DNA of 64,000 nucleotides from Myxocyprinus asiaticus. Lineage: Eukaryota; Chordata; Actinopteri; Cypriniformes; Catostomidae. Positions 52,130 to 64,000 of the stretch are shown one piece after another. Location of the stretch: assembly GCF_019703515.2 (NCBI RefSeq), contig NC_059346.1, positions 17,925,501 to 17,989,500 on the forward strand, given 5' to 3'. Positions within the stretch are counted from its first letter, which is position 1. Every line of letters starts with the position of its first letter. Made by a program: the position numbers and the translations under genes. The notes under the pieces are model-generated. The model was not told where the DNA came from. It saw only the letters and a list, made by a program, of their open reading frames with translations, and did no database searches.

Positions 52130-52318
52130 TCAGTTTGGCCGGGCGCCAGCTCTAGTAAGAGTCCTGGTGGTTCCAAACTTCTTCCATTTAAGGATGATGG
52201 AGGCTACTGTGTTCATTGGGACCTTCAATGCTGCAGAAATGTTTCTGTACCCTTCCCCAGATCTGTGCCTCGATACAATCCTGTTTCGGAGGTCTACAAA
52301 CAACTCCTTGGACTTCAT
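52130..52318 (-). pseudogene. Tc1 transposase, N-terminal helix-turn-helix part
   Basis: Reads MKSKELFVDLRNRIVSRHRS, GEGYRNISAALKVPMNTVAS and IILKWKKFGTTRTL, the first paired-like helix-turn-helix of Tc1 transposases. The frame is lost after GARPN, before the second DNA-binding helix. Confidence 0.85.
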
Positions 52319-52721
52319 GGCTTGGTTTGTGCTCTGACATGCACTGTTAACTGTGGGACCTTAAATAGACAGGTGTATGCCTTTCTAAATCATGTCCAAT
52401 CAACTGAATTTACCACAGGTGGACTCCAATCAAGTTGTAGAAACATCTCAAGGATGATCAGTGGAAACAGGATGCACCTGAGCTCAATTTTTAGTGTCAT
52501 GGCAAAGGCTGTGAATACTTATGTACATGCGATTTTATTCGTTTTTTATTTTTAATAAATTTGCAAAGATTTCATACAAATTTCTTTCAAGTTGTCATTA
52601 TGGGGTATTGTTTGTAGAATTTTGAGGAAAATAATTAATTTAATCCATTTTGGAATAAGGCTGTAACATAACAAAATGTGGAAAAAGTGAAGTGCTGTGA
52701 ATACTTTCCGGATGCACTGTA

Positions 52722-54339
52722 TATATGTGCAAAAAGAAAAAAAAAAACGTAAATAAAAGTCCTCTATCAAAATACATTGCTGGGTCTCAGGAGGATAATG
52801 ACCTTTAAAGTCTGATTTATCAAATATGATACCAAAAAATAAATAAATAAATACATTATTTTTTACTTTGTCTATAGGTTCAAAAACAAATAGAACTTTC
52901 TGACTAATATTTCATATGTTAAGTTTTAAAGGGTTAACTCCTTTGTACAAAAGGTTGCATTTCTTTGCACACAAGATGCTCTTTGGAACATTGTCAAATC
53001 ATGCTGGGATAACATGGATCATCAGGTTTTGCACAAACTTGTGAAGTCCATGCCAGCTCAAGGGCATGTTGTCATCAAAGCAAAAGTAAGCAAAATACCA
53101 CATACTAAAGAATTCTTCAATTCAACTTTTCACTTAAAGTTCTATGCTGAAAAAATAATTTGAAATGAAAAAAATATGTGGTTTCAGGCTTTTGTACTGC
53201 AGTGTTTCATGTGATGTCACTGTATGACTACACTGTCATGTTTGTCACCAAAACTCCATATAAAACTTCAGTGTGCTGCGCTGTGGGATGCAGAAAGAGT
53301 CTTCAAAACTTTTGTTCCCAGTTATAAATCTTGATATAGTGATACTGCTGTTTACTCAGCCAAAATGTTTTTTTTTTTTTTTCAATAAAGTTATATCTTT
53401 CAATCTTAATTTTGCCCAATCATTCAGTGACAAAGAGGGAGAGCAGGGATAAAACACTTGTAAGTTTTTGCTAATTTATTCTGATATGTCAATAAAGTGT
53501 TAATTATATTTATAACATAATCGAGTCAGATACAATTAAACTGGAAACACATCATAAGATTATGATGAACAGGGGCGCCATTATGATTTTTGGGCCGCCT
53601 GACAATTTTGCACTCTGGGCCCCATATCTTATCGCAATAACATTTATCATTATTCATAAACGTGAACATAATCATGACTGCACATTCAAAAAGAGAACAA
53701 ATTTACTTGGAAAACAAATTTAAATGTAAATAACTATACACTAAATGAACATTTTAGAATGATTGACCATGTAATTTTAGTGAGTTGGCACCATTTTTCA
53801 AATGGAAATATTGGATTTTTATGTTTAAAATTTTGATTTATGTCATCTCTTGAAATATCTGGAGGCAAACAAAACCAGATATCCCCCCCCCCCCCCACGA
53901 AAGTATTAGAATAGAACAGATTTTATACAAGTGAAAAACTGATAAGATTGGTTTATAATACATAGAGGTCCAGCCTTTAAAGCCCTTGATTTTACTTTTT
54001 TAATTTTAAATAATGAAATCATAGTTAGGTCCATGGTTGGCTCGTCACTGAGTAGGTCTAAGTAACTAGTTTCTATAAAACAAACTATAGCATTTTGTTA
54101 TGAAAACAAACAGTAGCCTAAACACATTTAAAATCTACAATTAAACTGGCTATGTTATTATAAAAACTAAGAAGACACCCCCTTCCCTTTTTAATAAGTA
54201 TCTATTACATTTCTTTCAAATCATACCTGTTACTAAGTTGGTGATGCTACAGTAATGGCATACATTATGTTTTCTAGCCTTTTCCTCGTCAGTGATGTTT
54301 ATAATGTTGGATCTTCCTAGCCTTTATTGTTCCAAGAAG
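52722..54339. other. gria3 intron, repeat scraps
   Basis: AT-rich, with a scrap near 53572 (GGGGCGCCATTATGATTTTT) of a common fish repeat and a C-run at 53883-53896. Nothing coding recognised. Confidence 0.5.
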
Positions 54340-54905
54340 ACCCACTTCCTACCCTTTAGGCCCACTGCAGCCTCAGTTTTCTGTTCTTGGCTGACAGAAG
54401 TGGAACCCGATGTAGTCTTCTGCTGTTGTATCCCATCCACCTCAAGGTTCGACATGTTGTACTTTCCAGATGCTATTCTGCTCACTACAATTGTACAGAG
54501 GGGTTGTCTGAGTTACCGTAGCCTTTCTGTCAGCTCAAACCAGTCTGACCATCAACAAGGCATTTTCATCCACAGAACTGCCGCTCACTGGTTGTTTTCT
54601 GTTTTTCGCATCATTGTCTATACACTCTAGTGACTGTTGCGCGTGAAAATCCCAGGAGATCAGCAGTTACAGAAATACTCAAACCAGCCTGTCTGGCACC
54701 AACAATCATGCCATGGTCTAAATCACTGAGATCACATGTTTTCCCCATTTTGATGGTTGATGTGAACATTAACTGAAGCTGCTGACCCATATTTGCATTA
54801 TTTTATACATTACACTGCTGCCACATGATTGGCTGATTCGATAATCGCATGAATAAGTTAAGCTGATGTACAGGTGTACCTAATAAAATGGCAGATGAGG
54901 TGAGT
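54340..54905 (+). mobile_element. LINE 3' end (truncated copy)
   Basis: Contains TGTTCTTGGCTGACAGAAGT, GTTCGACATGTTGTACTTTC, ACACTCTAGTGACTGTTGCG and the end CATGAATAAGTTAAGCTGAT followed by GTACCTAATAAAATGGC. These are words of a very widespread fish LINE 3' region; the 5' part is missing. Family not named with certainty. Confidence 0.6.
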
Positions 54906-55884
54906 GTATGTCTTTGTTGGCAGTTTGGAGCTCCTTCCAATTTTTAGAGCTCGGCCTGCAGTTATATCCTTCTCCAATTATCCACTAAAGGTATCATATT
55001 CTCCTCTTAATGAGTCTTTTGTACAGAAACCATCAGGGGCCTTTGCTCTTGGAGAGTCCTGCTACCATCTAGACCTGACAAGAGAAGAACATGGAATCGA
55101 AGTAGAAAAGACTGCACTGAAAATTAAGGGCTCTTTAAATAATCACTGACAAGGTCATTTCCATTCTCAAAAAAAAAAAAAAGAAAAAGTCTGTCATGCT
55201 TGTGGAGCAGTAAGGTGGTACAGTACGTTGTGAGCTTTTCCAAGGTTATTCCTTTCAGTGACATTACAAACAGGCTTTATCTCAAAAACATGGGAACTGA
55301 CTCACTGTCTACTTAATACACGTCTACATAATCAGCATTGTAACCAAAATGGAACTTCGTGAGTGATTTGTACAGCAGTGGATCTACACAAATCCTGTAC
55401 TTGGAGAAATCCTGTACTTCATACCATACTGGATATGGCAGCATATTTTAGACAGCTTCTGCATCAAGATAATGTTCATATGATCATGCAGGTGAACCTA
55501 CCACCCTGGAACAAACCATCTTTTCTTTCCAAAAGACCGACTCATAAACATGTAAGCCCAATCCTACACCACTGAACATTTATATTTTACAAATCTCCAT
55601 AGTATAATATATGTCTCATTTAAAACAAATGATCATAAATGGGCCTACTTGGAGCAATAAAACTTTTTATTAAAAACAATTTTTATATTGTTCAAGGGTT
55701 AAGTTCAAATTTGTTTGGGGTTAAGCTGGTATAAATTATATATGGTATATATATATTTATTAGTACATATGATCAAAGCTGAAAAGACCAGCAAAGTAAA
55801 TGTTGACTTTTCAAGTACGGTTTATACTGGTCCACCAGCTAGACCAGCTCCAAACCAGCACTGACCACCATAAATAAATGGGTC

Positions 55885-56585
55885 ACATAGAATCACGTTA
55901 CTACACCTATATTTTTGAAAAAATATTTTTAAATGGCTCGTTGGACGTATCACATCACTACTTGTGAAATCAACACTAGAGTCACTAAAAAAACTACTTT
56001 TATTACCCGTCACAAAAATCATGAGTAAAACAGCTGATCAGTTCAAAAACTATTTCTCTTCACCCTGTTCCTCACACAGTGTTATCTTATGGCATCTAAA
56101 CACTTTAACTGTAGCGCATGAATTTTAAGGCAGATACATTTTAAAGTTTGCAATACATAACCACTTACAATTACAAGTTTGTTCGGGCGTGATCAAATTG
56201 CGCAGTAGCTAAACTGATAGAGCATTACACTTGTGATGCAAAGGACCACGGTACAAGTCTTGAAGAGCACGCAAGTCAACACGTGAGCCGAAAGTGTCAT
56301 AGAAGCACCACAAATTTACTTAGTTACTTCAGCTTTTGTGGTTTTGTATCTCACATTTGCTTTTTATGACACTATTGGTTAGGTTTGGATATAAGGTTTA
56401 GAGTAGGGAGGTAGGTTTTGCAGATGTAAAACTTGAAAGAGGATTAAAATTAAAAACCTGGGAGAAAATGTAACTCGCTCGAGATGGACAATTCACCTCT
56501 GAACTGCTGCGATACTTGTAAGGAACCATGCAATATTATTTTGCAAAAATGTTGCCACAGTCACGCAATTTTCATTAATTCAGGC
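55885..56585. repeat. Dispersed repeat with tRNA-like segment, uninterrupted copy
   Basis: Second copy of the repeat at 39840-41260, without the 760-bp insertion. The tRNA-like segment at 56202-56260 reads GCGCAGTAGCTAAACTGATA and GCAAAGGACCACGGTACAAG; both the A-box and B-box regions are decayed. Confidence 0.6.
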
Positions 56586-58935
56586 TGACTATAACTCAGC
56601 CTGGAACCACATGGAAATTCATTCTGGTCTAGTTGGCCTTTTTATTAGAGATAGCAACCAATCTCCAGTTTTCAAACATGCAAAGATCTCCTTCGGAAGT
56701 ACAAAGAACAGCATGCTGACAGCTAATAGAGAGCATCTCCACTTTGTAATATCTGTGCTATTGCAGCCAACTTGCTCCTTCTCGAGGAGAGAGGCAACAA
56801 TCCCACAGGGGGAAAATGTACTGAAAAAAGTAAAAAATGAACAAACCTGCAAAATAAAGCACACGGCTCTGTCACACACGACTCTCACACACAGAGAGAG
56901 TGCATTTAAGACTTGTGCATTTGAGGCCAATCAAGTCTAAAACATAGACCAAAATATTCTCTGTGTTCATCTCTTGCGAGAGTAGCTATAAATAGCCATG
57001 TAGCAGACAGGATATCTCTGGAGAAAACACACACCTAACTTTTTTAGGACAAACACACACTCCTGCTTTTATAGGACACACTATTAGACACACATACATA
57101 TCATACAACTTGTAAGTAGGTTAACTTGACCTCCAAACAGCTGGTGTATGAGTGCAAGTGTGTGTGCGTTTGCTTTTCTTGAGGTTTTCAGGAATAAACT
57201 GGGGCTAGATTTACAAAACATTCTTAAGAATAAAATACTTCTTAACTACTACTGGTTCAAATTTTCTAAATTACTGAAAATACTTTTTCTTAAGAGAATC
57301 CGGTCCCTGAACTGTAGGCAACAAGTGCCATGTTACACAAATGTCCTATCATTTGAATCCTAACTTATCTGTTAGTAACTATTATCTGTTAGCATTTTTT
57401 AGGATCTATACAGTATACAGTATGCTCTATTTAAGTTATCAGATCATAGACTTCAGATAATACGTTTCTGTATTACGACCCCTGGTCTGTAAAAACTTAC
57501 ACAAATGTGTGTGCCCAGCAGTGTCAGAAATTACATTTTACATTATGGGGCAAATTTTGCCACCTGGATTTGATTTTCAAGGGGATGTTTTAACTTTATA
57601 AGGGCCATTTTTTCCGAACCATTTAAAACAAAAACTGTGTCTCATCCGTTTATGTCAAATACTTTAATTTCATACTGTAATTCATTAAAAAAAACTCTCA
57701 AGTTTGAGAATTTATTACTTCTTACCCTTAAAATTTAATTAATATCAACTCATATTTAATGCAAAAATACATACAACTAGGACTACAATAGAAAGTTAAT
57801 AACTATATCAGATGTTACAAATAAAAAAACAATTAACTGAAGGGGCATTTTTTGCCCCAACACAGGGACATTTTTGTCATTTTCAGATTACAATAACCTC
57901 AAGTCATGTGTGTTTTTCTATTTAATCTGATATTACACTGATCATAATCATCCATCGCCTTAGTATCTCGCTTTCTTTTATTGTTTAGTGTTTTCCCTAA
58001 ACACTAAAACTCTAAGCAGCATCTACTGGCTAAGAAAGAAAGGAAAACAGAGCTCAATTGCCTGTGCATGTTTTGTAATAGCTGCAATAATGATTTATGA
58101 ACACAAGGTGGAGACTGTCAACAATGGCTCTCTCATCACAATCAGTCCAACTCTTTGTCAGCTGCTCTCCCTGTCATAACTGCTCTCATCCAGTCTGTTA
58201 GAAGATGACAACTTATGAAAGAGAGAAGTGCAGAGGGCACCACATTTCATGTGTTCTCTCTCTCTATCTCTGTCTCTCGCCATTTAATAGTGGGTGTGTG
58301 AGGTGACAGTGTAGCATGAGTGACTGATTATGTGTATGTGTATATATGCTTTCACACATGCGTATATGCACACACACACATTAGAGAGTAATCATGACAT
58401 TAAGGTGGAATGACAGGATGAGCTCATCAGTAGTGGTGTATCTGGGTCATCTTAAAACTACCCTGTTCCCTGTCATCTCCAACACGCACACATACACACT
58501 TTCTCCCTTTGGCTTCAGATTCAGTAAAACATGTTTTTGTCAAACTTGGAGGCATGTCTATAATGATTGCGTGTCATTGCCAAGAGTGAAAAGTTTCTTG
58601 CAGATAAATACTTTCAAATGTTCTTTCCTTCTCTGTTACTTATTCAGTTTGTATTTCAGCTCTTTAAGGCTGCCATCAACTTCCATTCCAGCCCCCTTAT
58701 GTATATTAGCATTGTGGCACCAAGTGTTTTTTTCCTAACCAACTGCAACCATGACAAGTGAAAGGAGATTTTGTTGCTTTGCACTGGGTAGCTGGGCCCA
58801 CAATGAAATCTCATTAAAATCCCAAATCCCACTCCACAAATCAAGCGTAACATTTAAGTTACTCTCATAAAATAACAAAATAAAGTGCAACATTTTGGTT
58901 CCAGAAGTAAAAATCCCATACATTTTCTCCATAGA

Positions 58936-58980
<45 letters not shown>

Positions 58981-59780
58981 TTTTGGGACAGTTAAGAGGG
59001 ACAGGACGTTGAAGGAGAGAGGGTGGTTGGATTGGGAAATGACCCAGGTCGGACAATATGTTTATGGCTTGGCCCATCTTTAACTGTAACTGTTAAGGCA
59101 AGGAAAAGTGGCTCCATTTTGATTGGATCATGGTGGACTAACATAAACAGTTGCCAAGCAGCCATCAGATAAGCTGCTTGGACAACTAACAGACACCTCA
59201 GAAAGAAGGCCCCGGACCTTCCAACACATTGGAAAAGTGTTCTCATTGGTCAACGAGTGGTCTCTTATCGCCGAAATCCTGTGCAACATCTCAAACCCTC
59301 CATCCTAAGGCTTGAGCTAAGGACCATAAAAGTTCCTCAAGACCTCTCAAAGCAGCATTAACTTACCACATGGTAAAATCTGAAACAAAGAAGCCACAAA
59401 GACAAATCTTTAAACACAAACTTTTACTCCTAAAATGGACACCAACTGCAACACATCCACTCCATGTTTGTTCACAGAACTGTTTAAGTTCAGTTGTTTG
59501 GTTAGCACAATATTTCACACAAATTGAACTGTTAAGTTATACATTTATGCATAATATTTCACTTTCAGTAACATATTAGGCTCTATGCATTCAGAATGCC
59601 AATAATATTTTGGATGTGGTTTGGAAAAGAAATAATACATAGATAAAACTTTAAGGGCACTGATAAAACTGTGAACTTTAACATATGCAAATGAGTTCCA
59701 CACAGAGAAGGGAGGGTGGACCACACTGTGTGCCCCCCTCTGATGACAGTAGCCAATCATGACCCTGAAACCGGAAGGTG
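56586..59780. other. gria3 intron, mostly unassigned
   Basis: A repeat scrap lies at 57200-57300 (GGGGCTAGATTTACAAAACA and CTTAAGAGAAT) and an (AT) microsatellite at 58938-58974. No gria3 exon was found anywhere up to the right edge of the window. Confidence 0.5.
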
Positions 59781-60285
59781 CCAAACTGGAATCTCCTCCT
59801 CATCAGGAAGGTATAAAGCATCCTTACAATCAGCCACACTCTTATTCTGAGTTTCCGGCTGGCAAGTCAGAAGGCAATAACAGAAAATGCAACATCAACG
59901 GCAAACAGAATATACCAATTCAAGCTCTGAGTCCTGAGTCTGGCAAGGAAGGGGGCAGTAACAGAGCAAGTTTCTGTGTCTCCGCTCCCGAGAGAGAGGA
60001 GACAATAACAGAATATGAAACCTTCGTTCTGAGTCTCCTCTCCAGGAGACAATAACAGTAACACTAAAAGTTCATAGTCTCCTGCCCATCCTGAGAGACA
60101 TTTACAGAATACAAAACATCAGAAGTTCTGCTTCTCCTGTCCAGAGTTTCTGCTTCAAAGAGAGCGAGAGAGAGAGAGACAGTAACAGATCATCCAATGT
60201 TCTGAGTCTCCATTCAAGAGAGACAACAGAAGATCGACTAAGTACCAAGTCTCACTACAAAAGACAATAGCAACGGTAAGTTCGG
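59780..60285 (+). repeat. Degenerate array of about 50-bp units
   Basis: Around eight successive blocks combine a TTCTGAGTCTCC-like start with GAGAGACAATAACAGAA-like ends. Clear instances are at 59848, 59925, 59975, 60030, 60075, 60120, 60195 and 60248. The blocks vary in length (45-75 bp) and all lie in the same direction. The 98-codon open frame across 59759-60055 runs through the array and is probably incidental. Confidence 0.55.
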
Positions 60286-63100
60286 AACAAGGTTATAATA
60301 GTTTTTAATTTTTAATTTAGTTTTTATTTCTACTTCATTTTCAAATTTTCACTCCAATTTAGTTTAGTTTTTCAGTATATTTAGTTTTTATTTTAGTTTT
60401 AGTATTTATATTAAGGGATATTGGAGAATGGGGAAAACATGTATTTGTGTAATGGGCCATTCCTGGGATTCTGTAATATTTCAGTCCCCCAGACCTTATG
60501 AAGTGGTGGTTCACCAAAATTAAATGTTGAAAGTTGAAATGTTGAAAATTAAATGTTTTTTACCAGATGTTGATATGTCCATTACAATTAATTAAAATAA
60601 TTATTGCTTTAAAATAATCTTTATCTTAAAAAAAGTCTTCTTTCTATCTTAAACCAAACAATGTGTTATGTCCCTGAGGCACTTCACTGAATTTGCACCT
60701 AGAAAAAAAAAGGGCACATTGTCTATAATTTTTGTCATCAATGTAAATATTTATTTACTTTCCTTTGCTGAGAAAGATCATGATTTTTTAAAATAAAAAC
60801 TAGGCTATAAAGGTTTGTCCCTCAGTCTGAATTCAACCCCATCACACCAACCATTTTCAGCCCATAAAAATTTTAGTTCCGCCCATATGTGACATTATTA
60901 ATCAGTAGTGACATCATTCAGCTGTCTTTAACAGCATGGTACAGAAACAGGTAGAAATATTATAATCTGTATTCATATTTTAAAGTGTATTATAGTAAGA
61001 TGGGTATGGTCAAGCTATACAACTCAACCCAGTCACATGAAATTAAGATATTAAATCAGTACTTTTCAATCTAATATTTTAATCCATAAATATATCTAGA
61101 ATTTTTTAATATCATGCATGCTGTGTGGTCTTCTATCCTACACCACACGAGGAACAGTTGCCATATTGAGCAAAAAACAACAACTCTGTCACACACACAA
61201 CTGTGTCACATTTTTCACAGTAAGCCTGTGACGTGGTTGAGTTATTCAGTACATTTATGAATATTGTAACAAAAAATATGGAATAGACAATGTATTATAT
61301 ATAACAAATTCTATATATGTACTTGAATGAAACATGAAATATGTGGGTGCAAGTCGCCTAGTGGTTGGAAAGTTGTGATGGGGTAGAGACAAGAGTGATA
61401 ATACTTGATAATTAAAATGGGAACACAATTAAAAATCAATATATTGTTTGCTGAGCACAGCCTGACATGTTAAGGGCTAGCTCAAAAAAGTTGGGGTTTT
61501 AGTTAAATATCTGAATTTAATTGTTTTTTTTTTGTTGTTGTTGTTTTTAACGAAAAAACAATTAAGCCATAGACACACAATTTGACTTTTTGTAGCTTTA
61601 TCACATAAAAAGAAGTGGAAGACACATAAGCAGCAGGTAGATGCTTATTTTATAACAAGTATTGTGTAGAATCATTTTCAAACCACTTCGATTATGTCCA
61701 TGACGGGGTTTAGAAAAAAGGTATCCAAATCAGAATAAAATAGGAGATAAAAGGGATTTGATGTCTGATGTGGGAAAATATGATTTTTTGGAGATTTAAT
61801 ATGTGCCTAATGTTTTGGAGTCTTCAGACAATTAATTAAATGTAGTTGAAAAAATAAATAAAAAAATTCCAAGTTGAAATATTACCGAATCCCAGGAATG
61901 ACCCTGATGTGGGTCGTATAGCTGGATTCCCCAATGTCTAATTTGTAAATAATTTTATTGGGGTGGCCTTCAAGTAGGATTTTGCTTAAGGCCCCCATAT
62001 GCTTAGAAACAACCCTGCTAATAGTACAGCTCTGCAATCAACTTGATTCTCCGGGACAGAAATGTAAACTGCGCTCGGTAGTTGGGAGGTTATTGTCATA
62101 TGGTAGTTATATAATGTTACGTACGGCAAAGAAAAGCCTCCATCGCCATCATTTACAGCAGGGGTGCCCACACTTCTATGGAATGAGATCTACTTTTTCA
62201 TATTATTGCAGCAAGATCTACCATACAAAATATATATACATTGTCACAATACCAAAATTTCAATAGTTGTTAGTGAAATTTGACAATTCTTGATACCAGC
62301 TTATCACAACAAATAATCACACTAATTTGTTATGTAAGAACTGTGCTCAAGTAATTATTCAAGACTACTAAACAGTCAGTAATAAAATAACAGCAATAAA
62401 TAGAAATAATTAAAATAGAACAAACAATACAAAATTAAGAAAACAGTGCTTTTGTTAACAGCTTTAAATGTTTTTAACAGCAGTATCAAATATTCAAGTA
62501 AACATTCAGAATGAAATGCTACATAGAGTTTAATTACTACTGGACTTCACTGTATAGTCTGTAGTCAAGAACAGTGAGTGGTTTTCACTTTTTCTTTTTA
62601 TGGTTCTTTGATTAATATTAACAACAGCAGCAGGTCTATTAGGTTACATTAACACTTAAAAGTCTGATACGTTGATACAAATCTGCATTTCCCCCATTGA
62701 GTTTACATGAATACCTCACAAAGACAAGCATTTTGGCAGAATTTTGAAATGTATTTGATCATTTAGGCGCGTATCACGCATTACGAGCATTCTCGGAGCA
62801 CATGCGCATGTGAGCACACAAAAAGTCGCCTGTCCAACACACTCTCACAACGAAATCGTCAGGATTCGTACGACTTTTCTAAATTTGGCTAATTCCTATG
62901 ATATCGTTCGACTGCACTTGTTTGAATTCCTACGACTTTCACTACAGCCAATGACATCGCTGGACATCGTTTCCAACTAATAAATGACAATTACTTGCTT
63001 CTGTCACACACAACAGCTTCCTATCATGTTTACACACTCTACTGATTGGTTAAGTTTAGATAAGGGGTTTGGGTAAGGGCATAATATTAATGAGCATATC
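60286..63100. other. gria3 intron, AT-rich, one hAT-like end
   Basis: AT-rich DNA. A hAT-type terminal sequence CAGGGGTGCCCACACTTCTA is at 62159, followed by GAGATCTACTTTTTCA and GCAAGATCTACC. I did not find the matching other end. No exon recognised. Confidence 0.45.
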
Positions 63101-63640
63101 CTTAAAGGTGCAATATGTAACATTTTTCATGTAATATTCGCCTTTTTTTTTTGCCAATGTGTGAACGGCTTGTAACGCAACTTAAAAAATTAGCCCTTCC
63201 CGGACTTCCTAGGTTGCCTATTAAAGCCTGTAGACTGATTTTCATGTGAAGGGAGCGGGTCGCTTTTGCCGGGAAAATCCAAAGGATGTGACGTTTATGC
63301 GCACTCCCGAGAGCCTTGCCTCAGTGCTTCTCTTCCGCTATTCAACAGCGACAACAAACTGCAACACTAGGTAACGTTATCTTAGAGATGGAATCCAGCA
63401 AAGTCCGGCTCCCAGCACAACACCGGCTCCTACACAAACTCAGAGTAAGCCAAAAAAAAAAAACATTTACTGATTCCCGTCTGGCTAAGCGGGAACGTGA
63501 TCGTGGTCGAGCGAAAACTAGAGTGAACATCGGCAGGACATTTGATTCCTGGAGGGACCTTTGTTTGGTTTTGGGGATCAAAACCGACCATGAACTAGCA
63601 TTCTTCTTATTGGACAGGTAAGCTTACATAACTGCAAAGG
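63101..63640 (+). mobile_element. Transposon segment with a spliced coding exon
   Basis: Begins with a MITE-like border TTAAAGGTGCAATATGTAAC (TTAA at 63102). Inside, a frame open from 63316 reads RLAKRERDRGRAKTRVNIGR, TFDSWRDLCLVLGIKTDHEL and AFFLLDR, and then meets a strong GTAAGC donor at 63618. Similar basic-then-AFFLLD segments occur at the start of many transposon-derived fish proteins (recalled pattern, not checked). The element runs off or ends near the window edge. Confidence 0.45.
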
Positions 63641-64000
63641 ATGTGAAATATAGTGCCATAAGGAATGATCTGTGTAATTTTAGCTAACTTGATCATGCCT
63701 GATAACGTTGACGAATTGCAAGCTACCTTGCTTCGTAACTTTCAAATAATTTCAACGATCTTCTCTTTATACTAAAAGTCAGGTATGCTGATTCACAGTA
63801 ACTGACATAATGTTCATCAGTAATTATTCAGTAAGGTAAACTACAATAACACATGAAATGAATGCTAGACAATGTTCAAGATAATGCAAAAAGACCCATT
63901 CATTAGTGTAACGCAACTTGGTTATACAGAAAATATATACATTCTATTATTATAAAACAATAGCGCATCCATATATCAAAATGACAGTTGTGATGGAATC

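Larger units (their letters stand above)
51119..52719 (-). mobile_element. Tc1/mariner-family transposon, inactive
   Basis: Starts CAGTGCATCCAGAAAGTATT and ends with the inverse ACTTTCCGGATGCACTG, with TA on both sides (51117-51118 and 52720-52721), 1601 bp in total. The terminal repeats extend about 75 bp inward (TTCCACATTTTGTTATGTTA and its reverse near 52660-52680). The transposase is on the minus strand in three broken pieces. This is the typical size and end structure of fish Tc1-like elements. Confidence 0.92.

Overview
The window is animal nuclear DNA from a bony fish, most likely a cyprinid. It is AT-rich and has long introns with GT/AG borders. It is packed with short DNA transposons, tRNA-derived SINEs and microsatellites of the kind common in carp-family genomes. 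There are no bacterial features such as operons, CRISPR arrays or rRNA. The real protein-coding content is only about 2.6 kb of exon sequence from two synaptic genes, both on the minus strand and read from right to left.

Right part (41.3-49.9 kb): the last exons of an AMPA-type glutamate receptor subunit, best match gria3. They are a 248-nt exon, the two mutually exclusive 115-nt flop and flip exons, and the terminal exon with membrane segment M4 and the PDZ-binding tail ending ESVKI. The 248-nt exon ends at the R/G RNA-editing codon. The exon-intron hairpin that ADAR needs there is intact, with the edited A facing a C. Upstream gria3 exons are not in the window, so the intron to the right is longer than 14 kb.

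Left part (1-34.7 kb): neuroligin 3 (nlgn3). Its coding exons lie at 24675-24210, 23355-23302 (a 54-nt alternative exon at splice site A), 22254-22099, 17712-17527, 3628-3504, 2266-1599 and 279 to beyond position 1. They encode the signal peptide and nearly all of the cholinesterase-like extracellular domain. The transmembrane and cytoplasmic parts are off the left edge. A CpG-rich block at 32.8-34.7 kb with a good splice donor at 34418 is the best candidate for the nlgn3 promoter and first non-coding exon. gria3 and nlgn3 are therefore tandem neighbours, about 6.7 kb apart.

Everything else is mobile or simple DNA. A degraded L2/CR1-type LINE lies at 5.6-9.6 kb. A Kolobok-like TTAA-flanked transposon with a broken THAP-domain exon lies at 19.1-22.0 kb, and a dead Tc1/mariner copy at 51.1-52.7 kb. 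Two nearly identical DNA-transposon copies lie in opposite orientation at 12.7-14.0 and 29.6-31.7 kb; the second is interrupted by a head-to-tail SINE dimer with one target-site duplication. There are also several TTAA-flanked and hAT-like MITEs, a 216-bp palindrome, other SINEs, and LINE tails.

Least explained are a 211-codon open frame inside a gria3 intron (42.3-42.9 kb), a strong orphan 3' splice site at 38966, and a roughly 50-bp degenerate repeat array at 59.8-60.3 kb. Repeat family names are pattern recognition without database searches.
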